From positions 1-16,037 of the forward strand of contig JACCWY010000136.1 of NCBI GenBank assembly GCA_013697395.1: DNA of 16,037 bases, read 5' to 3'. The number at the start of each line of letters is the position of its first letter. Position 1 is the first letter of the stretch. The DNA is from Chloroflexota bacterium (GTDB lineage Bacteria; Chloroflexota; Limnocylindria; QHBO01). This document shows, in pieces, positions 1-5,312 of this stretch. Under the pieces are notes generated by a model. That model was not told where the DNA came from. It searched no databases and was given only the letters and a program-made list of their open reading frames with translations. The position numbers and the translations under genes are program-made.

Positions 1-76
1 GCGGCCGCGCCCCGTGTCGAGTCGCGGAACCGTGCTGCACCTCAGCCTACGCCCGGCAGCAAGCCTTGCCTCTGGA

Positions 77-119
77 CCTGCCCTGGCAGGTTCGGCGCCT
101 CAGCGGGACCGGCTAGAGT
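77..119 (+). promoter_or_regulatory. Putative promoter and dyad upstream of the VOC gene
   Basis: TAGAGT at 114-119 resembles a -10 box. A weak -35-like TTCGGC lies at 91-96 with a 17-nt spacer. Just upstream is a perfect 6-bp dyad, CCTGCC-CT-GGCAGG (77-90), which could bind a regulator. Transcription from here would give a leader of about 43 nt that carries the ribosome binding site of the VOC gene. No coding signal is seen in bases 1-117. The hexamer match is partial, so this is a tentative call. Confidence 0.35.
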
Positions 120-168
120 GGACGTGAAGCTTGAGCTCGTCACCGTCGACCAAGGAGGTGCACATCGC

Positions 169-570
169 ATGACCGCACGCTTTGACGCCATCGGCCTGGT
201 GGTCGCCGACATGGGGCGCTCGCTCGCCTTCTACCGCATGCTCGGCCTCGACATCCCGGCCGATGCCGACGCGGAGGGCCATGTCGAAGCCACGCTTCCG
301 GGCGGCACCCGCATGCTGTGGGACACGGTCGAGACGATCCAGTCGTTCGATCCCGACTGGATGCCACCAAGTGGTGGCCACGGCATCGGGATGGCGTTCG
401 CCTGTGACGACGCGGCGGACGTGAACCGGGTGTTCGCGGAGCTCATCGCGGCCGGCCACGAAGGCCACCGGGAGCCTTGGGACGCGTTCTGGGGGCAGCG
501 CTACGCCACCGTGCGCGACCCGGATGGCAACGCCGTCGACCTGTTCGCGCCGCTCGACGGAGGCGCCTGA
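169..570 (+). CDS. VOC-superfamily (glyoxalase/bleomycin-resistance fold) protein
   Basis: A 133-aa protein matching a single vicinal-oxygen-chelate unit. The N-terminal half has the typical strand and helix (IGLVVADMGRSLAFY, about residues 8-22). The C-terminal half ends in the family hallmark WGQRYATVRDPDGNAVDLF. VOC proteins pair beta-alpha-beta-beta-beta modules around a metal or ligand site and include lyases, dioxygenases and antibiotic-binding proteins; the substrate here cannot be predicted. The ATG at 169 is chosen because AAGGAGG (152-158) sits 10 nt upstream. An in-frame GTG at 118 would add 17 residues that do not look like family sequence and overlap a putative -10 box. The gene stands alone and converges with the TauE/SafE pair; no clear hairpin terminator is seen in 571-628. 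Confidence 0.85.
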   Translation: MTARFDAIGLVVADMGRSLAFYRMLGLDIPADADAEGHVEATLPGGTRMLWDTVETIQSFDPDWMPPSGGHGIGMAFACDDAADVNRVFAELIAAGHEGHREPWDAFWGQRYATVRDPDGNAVDLFAPLDGGA

Positions 571-628
571 GAGCGATTGGCGCCACCTCCCTCTCGTTCA
601 CCCGCCAAGCCCGGCAGGAGCCGATAGG

Positions 629-1066
629 TCAGGGCGACCCGGCATCCGGATCGGCGGCGGGGGACCGTTGTGCTCGGTCCCTCCCGAACAGGCCCTTGGG
701 CAGGAGGATTCGCGCCGCGACGATGAGGAGGAAGCCGGCAAACAGCCGTTGAAGGAGCTCGTCGTCAATCGAGAGCGCGAAGACGCTGCCGAGGACGGCG
801 CCGATCACTCCGCCCGCCGCCACCAGGGCCGCCTCGCGCAGGACGAGTCTGCCCTTACGATGGTGCGTGAACGAGCCGGTCAGCGCTGCCGGGATGATGA
901 CGAGGAGTGACGTTCCCTGCGCCACGTGCTGGTCGAAGCCCAGGAGCAGGACCATGGCCGGCACCATGAGGACGCCCCCACCGATGCCCAGGAGCCCGGC
1001 AAGGAACCCGGCCGACAGGCCGATGAGGACGAGCGGGACGACCTCTCCCAGCTGCTCGGGGCTCAC
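629..1066 (-). CDS. Half-length TauE/SafE (TSUP) membrane protein B
   Basis: A 145-aa hydrophobic protein corresponding to one repeat of the TauE/SafE family, whose usual members are about 250 aa with two such repeats. It carries the family motif LGIGGGVLMVPAMVLLLGF (about residues 26-44), then further hydrophobic segments and a polar C-tail (KGLFGRDRAQRS). Family members are putative exporters of sulfite, sulfoacetate or related anions. The GTG start overlaps the TGA of the preceding TauE-like gene (GTGA, 1063-1066), so translation is probably coupled. The open frame extends upstream to 1747, but that part is out-of-frame shadow of the neighbouring genes. It closely resembles the preceding protein and probably arose from it by tandem duplication. 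The two may form a heterodimer equivalent to one full-length transporter (inference). Confidence 0.8.
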   Translation of the reverse strand: MSPEQLGEVVPLVLIGLSAGFLAGLLGIGGGVLMVPAMVLLLGFDQHVAQGTSLLVIIPAALTGSFTHHRKGRLVLREAALVAAGGVIGAVLGSVFALSIDDELLQRLFAGFLLIVAARILLPKGLFGRDRAQRSPAADPDAGSP

Positions 1067-1446
1067 GACAGCAGCATGGTGATCGCCACCACCACTAGGA
1101 ACATGCCGAAGAGCCGGGTCAGCGCGTCGTCGCTGAGCCGATGCATCAGGCGAGCGCCCGCCTGCACGCCCAGCAGGCTGCCGGCTGCGAGCAGGGCGGC
1201 CGCGACGAGGTCGACGTTGTCGGCGCGACCGAAGACGAAGGCGCCGACGGCCGCGATGGGAACGATGGCCGCCAGCGACGTCGCCTGCGCGCGGCCCTGT
1301 CCGAAGCCGAGCAGAAGCACCATGGCGGGCACCATGAGGATGCCGCCGCCGACGCCGAACATGCCGCTCAGGAGTCCGGCAGCTGCACCGACCGCGACGA
1401 GCGGCAGCAGCGGGCCGCGCTCGTTGGCGCCGGACTCGACGGTCAT
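1063..1446 (-). CDS. Half-length TauE/SafE (TSUP) membrane protein A
   Basis: A 127-aa hydrophobic protein with three or four likely membrane segments. It has the TauE/SafE glycine-rich motif FGVGGGILMVPAMVLLLGF at about residues 30-48. It equals one half of a standard TSUP transporter and stops cleanly after a final hydrophobic helix (FLVVVAITMLLS). The ATG overlaps the TGA of the GntR gene (ATGA, 1443-1446), and its own stop overlaps the GTG of the next half-length protein, so the three genes form one tightly coupled minus-strand operon. It shares the 12-residue block LMVPAMVLLLGF with protein B. The role is probably membrane export of a small anion under control of the FCD regulator. The substrate is unknown. 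Confidence 0.82.
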   Translation of the reverse strand: MTVESGANERGPLLPLVAVGAAAGLLSGMFGVGGGILMVPAMVLLLGFGQGRAQATSLAAIVPIAAVGAFVFGRADNVDLVAAALLAAGSLLGVQAGARLMHRLSDDALTRLFGMFLVVVAITMLLS

Positions 1447-2189
1447 GCCGGGCGGTGGCCATCGCCGCGATCGGCCAGCTGCGGCTCGATGATGCTGCGC
1501 ACCTGCTGGATGTGCTCGGCCATCGCGGCATGCGCGCCATCCCGGTCGCCGGCCTTGATTGCCTCGTAGATCCTCCGGTGGCCGTCCAGGGATGCCGCGC
1601 GACGGCGCCGGCTCTGGAGTGCCTCACGCCGGCTCTGGCGCAGCCATTCCGAGCTGACCTCGTGCAGCCGGACCAGCAGCCGGTTGTGCGTCGCACCGGC
1701 GATCGCCGCATGGAATCGGTGGTCCAGCTCGGCGACGCGGGTGGCATTGGTCTCGTCGGCCATCTCGTCCAGCAGGCGTGCGAGGCGCGTCAGGCCGCCG
1801 CGCGTCGTGCGCTCCGCCGCAAGGCCGGCGATGGGAGGCTCGATCGCGAGGCGGAAGTCCATGATCTCGAGCAGGTCGCGCTCCTCCGGCGCGAGCTGGC
1901 TGAGCAGTGTGCCGTGCGTGCCGGACCGCGGGTCGAGCACCATCGTCCCCCGCCCCGAGCGGCGCTCGACCAGGCGCTTGAGCTCCAGCTCGTGGACGGC
2001 CTCGCGCACCGAGTTGCGCGAGACGCCGAGCTGCTGCGCGAGCTCACGCTCCGGTGGCAGCCGGGCGCCGGGTGGGAGCTGCCGCGTGGCGATGAGCTGC
2101 TCCAGGACGTCGTACACCGCGTCCGATCGCTTCGCCGCCCGGAGCGGCAGGGAGGACCAGTCCACCTCGGGTTGTGCCGGCCGTGCCAT
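1443..2189 (-). CDS. GntR-family transcriptional regulator, FadR/FCD subfamily
   Basis: A 248-aa regulator with an N-terminal winged helix (about residues 20-87; the recognition region includes PPERELAQQLGVSRNSVREAV) and a C-terminal all-helical FCD ligand domain (about 104-235). The usual FCD metal ligands are visible as D156, H160, H204 and H226. FCD regulators bind small carboxylates or related acids and usually repress their own locus. The ATG at 2189 has no Shine-Dalgarno, but TATAGT lies 6 nt upstream, so the mRNA may be leaderless. A TGGTAGAACCA dyad in the divergent intergenic region matches the FadR-type consensus TNGTNNNACNA. The regulator therefore probably controls itself, the two TauE/SafE genes behind it and the divergent ABC gene. 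Confidence 0.92.
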   Translation of the reverse strand: MARPAQPEVDWSSLPLRAAKRSDAVYDVLEQLIATRQLPPGARLPPERELAQQLGVSRNSVREAVHELELKRLVERRSGRGTMVLDPRSGTHGTLLSQLAPEERDLLEIMDFRLAIEPPIAGLAAERTTRGGLTRLARLLDEMADETNATRVAELDHRFHAAIAGATHNRLLVRLHEVSSEWLRQSRREALQSRRRRAASLDGHRRIYEAIKAGDRDGAHAAMAEHIQQVRSIIEPQLADRGDGHRPA

Positions 2190-2195
2190 GGCTCT

Positions 2196-2201
2196 ACTAT
2201 A
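2196..2201 (-). promoter_or_regulatory. -10 box of the GntR/TauE operon (leaderless start)
   Basis: Read on the minus strand, TATAGT ends 6 nt before the ATG at 2189. That spacing puts the transcription start on or next to the start codon, and no Shine-Dalgarno is present. No good -35 is seen; its expected position falls within the FadR-type dyad at 2216-2226. Confidence 0.5.
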
Positions 2202-2215
2202 CGCCTTCGGTATGA

Positions 2216-2226
2216 TGGTAGAACCA
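2216..2226. promoter_or_regulatory. FadR-type operator TGGTAGAACCA
   Basis: A TGGT-N3-ACCA dyad fits the general FadR-subfamily operator TNGTNNNACNA at every defined position. It lies between the divergent FCD regulator and ABC gene, over the expected -35 of the regulator's promoter. This supports autoregulation and shared control of both transcription units. The match is direct; the assignment to this regulator is inference. Confidence 0.6.
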
Positions 2227-2254
2227 ATCAGCCCTGGAGGGAACCATCACCAGC

Positions 2255-2779
2255 GTGGCTCGCAGCGCCGATGCCCAGGCCGCGCCGGCCGTTCGCCTGG
2301 CGGGCGTGTACAAGGCGTTCATCGCCCGCGGAAGCGGCGACACGCCCATGCTGGCCCTGGAGGACGTGTCGTTCACCGCGGACGCCGGCGAGTTCGTGAG
2401 CCTCGTCGGCCCATCCGGCTGCGGCAAGTCGACCTGCCTGAACCTGCTGGCCGGGCTCGATGAGCCGTCATCGGGAGCGGTCGAGCATCACGGCAGGCCG
2501 GTGCGTGGCGTCAACACGCAGCTGGGCTACATCACCCAGGACGACAACCTGCTGCCCTGGCGGACGCTCCTCGCCAACGTGGAGCTGGGGCTCGAGTTCA
2601 AGGGCGTTCCGAAGGACGAGCAGCGCCGGCGGGCGCAGAAGTTCATCGAGCTCGTGGGCCTGGGTGGGTTCGAGAAGCACTACCCGCACGAGCTGTCCGG
2701 CGGCATGAGCGCTGGTGGAGACAGAGCGTATATATTTATATACGCTCTGTCCCCGACGCGCTACGGAGCCGATGGATGA
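2255..2779 (+). pseudogene. NitT/TauT-type ABC transporter ATPase, truncated after the signature motif
   Basis: The first 150 or so residues are a normal nitrate/sulfonate/taurine-type ABC ATPase: Walker A GPSGCGKST, Q-loop region GYITQDDNLLPWRT and signature HELSGGM. Homology stops at about 2707. The remaining 20-odd residues are read through a perfect palindrome (2720-2751) and unrelated DNA to the stop at 2779. Walker B, the D-loop and the switch histidine are missing, so the protein cannot hydrolyse ATP; intact relatives are about 250-270 aa. No permease or binding protein follows. The GTG at 2255 has GGAGGG at 2236-2241, 13 nt upstream. It probably once began an uptake operon controlled by the divergent FCD regulator. 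Loss could reflect an insertion, a deletion or an assembly join at the palindrome. Confidence 0.8.
2720..2751. repeat. Perfect 32-bp palindrome (15-bp arms, 2-nt centre)
   Basis: The left arm GACAGAGCGTATATA (2720-2734) and right arm TATATACGCTCTGTC (2737-2751) are exact reverse complements around TT. The AT-rich core is out of character in this GC-rich window. The outer GACAG/CTGTC ends recall the REP-like hairpins mobilised by IS200-like REP-associated tyrosine transposases, although no transposase is present here. It begins 13 bp after homology to the ABC ATPase ends. Confidence 0.9.
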
Positions 2780-3071
2780 GCTGGGCACGCGCGGAAAGGA
2801 CTCGATCCCCCCACCCGCTGGCGCTTCTGACTCGGTCGTGACGTTCCTTGTGGTGGCACGCCCACCGGGCGGGCGTATCGGCCACTCATTGGTCGATCTC
2901 CCGTGAAGCGGGTCAAACGGCCAACCACGAGCCGGTCTGCTTCGCGCGTTCTCCCACCGGGTGGGACTTCGGCCACTCTTGGGCCGACACGCCCGTAGGG
3001 TGGGAATGGTCTGCGCGCGACCGCGTGGGCCAACCGGCCGGCTGAATCCGCCTCAGGGACCGATCTGGGAC
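2752..3071. other. Gene-free region downstream of the ABC breakpoint
   Basis: About 320 bp with no recognisable protein in any frame apart from the read-through tail of the ABC fragment. Short open frames on both strands have no family character. The second half consists mainly of an imperfect tandem hairpin repeat (2858-3019). A block on the minus strand around 2795-2825 vaguely resembles the T-arm of a tRNA, but no acceptor or anticodon stem can be completed. Confidence 0.6.
2858..3019. repeat. Imperfect tandem repeat (about 91 bp) of paired hairpins
   Basis: Two related units share CCCACCGGG (2861-2869 and 2953-2961), TCGGCCACTC (2878-2887 and 2969-2978), CCCGT (2900-2904 and 2992-2996) and GGTCTGC (2934-2940 and 3008-3014). 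The first three pairs are offset by 91-92 bp. In each unit the first block folds into a hairpin with CCC/GGG stems, and the second forms a stem with a 7-nt loop (ACTCATT or ACTCTTG). The second stem has a G-T pair in unit 1 and a G-C pair in unit 2. This suggests an extragenic repeat family or structured RNA; the function is unknown. Confidence 0.6.
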
Positions 3072-3458
3072 CTACACGCCGCCGAAGAACTTGTTGATGC
3101 GCTCGGTGTCGTCGGAGAAGGCCCAGCGCTCGGTGATCTTGCCGTCGCGCATGTGGTAGATCTCGGCCGTGCGGTAGACCAGCTCCTGGTCGCCCATCGT
3201 CGCGGTGGCGGTCACCAGCGCGATGGCGTGCTCGTCGTTGGCCACGATGTCGTGGGTCTCGGTCTTGATGCCGGCACCCTCCGGGACGTTGCTCCAGCGC
3301 TCCATGAGGGCCTGCTTGCCGCGGATCGGCTCGTCGCGACCGATTTCGTGCCAGACGACGTCGTCGTCGAGCATGTCCATCTGCGAGGTCATGTCACCGC
3401 TGGCCTCGATCGCCTCGGCGGCGGCGCGGATCTTCGCGGCGTTCGGATGGTCGGCCAT
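3072..3458 (-). CDS. SnoaL-like / NTF2-fold polyketide-cyclase family protein
   Basis: A 128-aa protein of the compact NTF2/SnoaL-like type: an N-terminal helix (AAKIRAAAEAIEA), then LDDDVVWHEIGRDEPIRGKQ, and the C-terminal strands EIYHMRDGKITERWAFSD typical of this fold. Members include isomerases, cyclases and many uncharacterised ligand-binding proteins, so no reaction can be assigned. The ATG at 3458 is preceded by GGAGG with 10 nt spacing. The open frame continues upstream to 3923, but that extension lies antisense to the cyclase gene and is not coding. The gene is divergent from the zinc-ribbon cyclase, with a 216-bp intergenic region holding an 18-bp dyad. Confidence 0.85.
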   Translation of the reverse strand: MADHPNAAKIRAAAEAIEASGDMTSQMDMLDDDVVWHEIGRDEPIRGKQALMERWSNVPEGAGIKTETHDIVANDEHAIALVTATATMGDQELVYRTAEIYHMRDGKITERWAFSDDTERINKFFGGV

Positions 3459-3510
3459 CGGTCGAGTGCCTCCTTCTGGCGGGCCGCTCGGTCCCCGGCT
3501 GAACCGGGCG

Positions 3511-3528
3511 GTACCCTGGGCAGGGTAC
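3511..3528. promoter_or_regulatory. 18-bp dyad in the SnoaL/cyclase intergenic region
   Basis: GTACCCTGGGCAGGGTAC has perfect 8-bp arms around GG and lies 53 bp upstream of the SnoaL-like start. It could be an operator for that gene. Farther on, 3572-3616 holds nested inverted repeats (TCCCAGG/CCTGGGA enclosing ACCCG/CGGGT). No matching regulator is encoded next to it, so the function is a guess. Confidence 0.35.
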
Positions 3529-3636
3529 GCCGGGTCCGCCGCCTGAACAAGGAGTTCCGGAAGGACCGCCGTCCCAGGACTCCGTTGACCCGCCGCACGG
3601 GTCGGCTGCCCTGGGATATGCGGTTGCGCCGATTGC

Positions 3637-3642
3637 GATAAT
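3637..3642 (+). promoter_or_regulatory. -10-like GATAAT before the zinc-ribbon cyclase
   Basis: GATAAT is a good -10 match in an otherwise GC-rich stretch. It sits 6 nt before a GTG (3649) that opens a nine-codon frame ending on the cyclase start. No convincing -35 is visible at the usual distance. Confidence 0.4.
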
Positions 3643-3648
3643 CCGGAC

Positions 3649-3678
3649 GTGGCCATGGCTGAACCGATCCGCCGGTGA
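3649..3678 (+). CDS. Possible nine-codon leader peptide coupled to the cyclase
   Basis: GTG at 3649 opens a frame encoding VAMAEPIRR and ends with TGA at 3676-3678, which overlaps the GTG start of the cyclase (GTGA). It begins 6 nt after a GATAAT hexamer, as expected for a leaderless mRNA, while the cyclase start has no Shine-Dalgarno. Ribosomes translating this mini-frame could reinitiate on the cyclase. A frame this short may arise by chance; only its position supports it. Confidence 0.25.
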   Translation: MAMAEPIRR

Positions 3679-4469
3679 CCCGCAGCGAGCCCTCGGGCGG
3701 GCGCGACGAGGAGTTCTGGCGCAACTACCTGTCCAATCCCGATTCGCTGCAGACCGTGGGGCGCAAGCTCTTCAGCCGGATCCCGGCCAGCCCACGTTGT
3801 CAGCTCTGCGCCGCCCCGTTCGCGGGCGCCGGAGGGTCCCTCATGCGGCTGATCGGGAAGCGGCCGTCGGATGGGAATCCGAACATGTGCAATACGTGCC
3901 AGAAGGTGCTGATCAAGCACCACGGCGGAGCGGAGGTCGACGGGTCGATGCTATACGCCGACATTCGTGGCTCGACCGCCATGGCCGAACGGATGTCGCC
4001 CGGCGAGTTCCACGCACTCCTCGACCGCTTCTACACCACCGCGTCGGAAACCGTGTTCGCCCACAACGGTGTGGTCGACAAGTTCGTCGGCGACGAGCTG
4101 GTCGCGGTCTTCCCACCGGTCTACGGCGATCGTCACGCGGAACGCGCGGTAGAAACCGCCACCGCTCTGCTGCGCGCCACCGGCCATGCCGATCCCGGCG
4201 GCCCGTGGGCCCCGCTCGGGGTGGGGGTTCACACCGGCCGGGTGTGGTTCGGCGCGGTGGGCGAGGGCAGCCACGTCGAGGTCACGGTCGTCGGCGACGC
4301 GGTGAATACGGCCGCCCGGATCACGGCCCAGGCCGCGACCGGCGAGATCCTCGTCTCGACGGATGCGGCCGCGGCCGCCGGCCTGGACCCGGCCCTGGAG
4401 CGCAGGAGCCTGGAGCTCAAGGGCAAGGAGCTTGCCACCGAAGTGGTGACCCTGCGGGTCGACCGTTGA
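3675..4469 (+). CDS. Class III adenylate/guanylate cyclase with N-terminal zinc-ribbon-like domain
   Basis: A 264-aa protein. Residues 10-80 form a cysteine-rich module with CxxC pairs at C42/C45 and C72/C75 and a FWRNYLSNPDSLQ lead-in. Residues 90-264 are a class III nucleotide cyclase domain. Catalytic positions are present: metal aspartates D96 (YADIRGS) and D140 (FVGDEL), base-contacting K136 and D208 (TVVGDAVN), and transition-state N211 and R215 (VNTAARI). K136 and D208 favour ATP, so cAMP is the likely product. There is no membrane segment. The GTG start lacks a Shine-Dalgarno and overlaps the stop of a possible leader peptide. The metallophosphoesterase starts 16 nt downstream, so the two are probably co-transcribed. 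The cysteine module could sense metal or redox state (inference). Confidence 0.92.
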   Translation: MTRSEPSGGRDEEFWRNYLSNPDSLQTVGRKLFSRIPASPRCQLCAAPFAGAGGSLMRLIGKRPSDGNPNMCNTCQKVLIKHHGGAEVDGSMLYADIRGSTAMAERMSPGEFHALLDRFYTTASETVFAHNGVVDKFVGDELVAVFPPVYGDRHAERAVETATALLRATGHADPGGPWAPLGVGVHTGRVWFGAVGEGSHVEVTVVGDAVNTAARITAQAATGEILVSTDAAAAAGLDPALERRSLELKGKELATEVVTLRVDR

Positions 4470-4485
4470 CCGACGTGGCTCGGGC

Positions 4486-4992
4486 GTGACGACCGAGGTG
4501 GTCCTGGTCGGCGACACGCACCTGCCGCGCTTCGGTCGCAGCCTGCCCGCACCACTCACCGACGCGCTTGGCATCGCCGACCGCATCCTCCACGTCGGCG
4601 ATCACACCGAGCCGTTCGTGGTCGACCTCCTCGAGGCCTTCGCGCCGACCGATGCCGTGGCCGGCAACAACGACTCGCCCGAGATGACGGAGCGGATGGG
4701 CCTCGCGCGCATCGTGACGGTGGAGGAGGTCCGGATCGGGATGACGCACGGGCATGCCGGCCCCGGACGCACGACGCCAGATCGGGCCGGTGCAACGTTC
4801 GCGGATGCTGCCCCACCCGTGCACGCGATCGCGTTCGGGCATTCCCACCAGCCCATGGTCGAACGGCACGATGGTGTGTGGCTGCTCAATCCCGGATCGC
4901 CCACCGATCGGCATCGCCAGCCGACGTTCAGCTTCATCCGCATGCGAATACGCGGCGCGGCCCTGTTCCCGGAGCTCGTGACCTACCGCTGA
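4486..4992 (+). CDS. YfcE/MJ0936-type metallophosphoesterase
   Basis: A 168-aa calcineurin-like phosphoesterase of the small YfcE-like family. Dinuclear-metal motifs occur in order: GDTH (D10, H12), HVGDH (D39), AGNND (N62), THGH (H88, H90) and FGHSH (H119, H121), followed by the usual NPGS. Relatives hydrolyse phosphodiester model substrates; the natural substrate is generally unknown. Class III cAMP phosphodiesterases (CpdA type) belong to the same superfamily but are longer. It lies 16 nt after a class III cyclase and is likely in the same transcript, so turnover of the cyclase product is an attractive but untested role. The GTG start has no clear Shine-Dalgarno. The length is normal and the protein appears complete. 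Confidence 0.88.
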   Translation: MTTEVVLVGDTHLPRFGRSLPAPLTDALGIADRILHVGDHTEPFVVDLLEAFAPTDAVAGNNDSPEMTERMGLARIVTVEEVRIGMTHGHAGPGRTTPDRAGATFADAAPPVHAIAFGHSHQPMVERHDGVWLLNPGSPTDRHRQPTFSFIRMRIRGAALFPELVTYR

Positions 4993-4998
4993 CCTCGG

Positions 4999-5112
4999 TC
5001 AGACATCGAGATCGCCGCGGCCGCTGCGCGCGGCGACGATGAGGCCAATGAAGAGCACCACGTAGATGCCGACGTGGAAGACCAGGTCCGGCTCGGTGCC
5101 CGGCCCCACCAC
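4999..5112 (-). CDS. Possible 37-aa single-pass membrane microprotein
   Basis: Reading from GTG at 5112 (or 5109) gives about 37 residues with a short polar N-terminus, one clean hydrophobic segment (LVFHVGIYVVLFIGLIVAA) and a basic C-terminus (RSGRGDLDV). The helix has the right length for one membrane span, and the frame ends shortly after the convergent phosphoesterase gene. No Shine-Dalgarno or known family is seen. The frame continues upstream to 5241, but that part looks non-coding. The rest of 4993-5312 shows no other gene. Confidence 0.3.
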   Translation of the reverse strand: MVGPGTEPDLVFHVGIYVVLFIGLIVAARSGRGDLDV

Positions 5113-5312
5113 GAGGCAGCCGACTGATCGACCCACGCGAGACCGTCGTCGGAGAGCCGGTGTCTCGGGACAACAGCACGGGGGATGGGACCGCCGGCGG
5201 GGTTTCCCGCGCAGGCAAGCGATGGCATGATGCCAGCCCACTTCGAAGCCGATGCATGCCAGTCCACCTTGTGCCTCAGCGGACCGACATCGGCGGACAG
5301 GGGACCCTGGTC

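Noticed and set aside
1067..1747. N-terminal extension of the second TauE/SafE frame
   Set aside because: The extension is the out-of-frame shadow of the GntR and first TauE genes. The GTG at 1066, overlapping the upstream stop, is the natural start.
2790..2830. tRNA-like T-arm on the minus strand (GGGGGATCGAGTCCTTT)
   Set aside because: Only a loose T-loop resemblance. No acceptor, D or anticodon stem can be built around it.
2858..3019. CRISPR array
   Set aside because: Only two imperfect, long-period units with diverged sequence, no uniform short repeats and spacers, and no cas genes nearby.
3459..3923. Longer start for the SnoaL-like protein
   Set aside because: The extension is antisense to the cyclase N-terminus and non-homologous. 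The ATG at 3458 has a good ribosome binding site.
5160..5312. Upstream start of the surface protein
   Set aside because: It would put about 50 non-family residues before an evident signal peptide.
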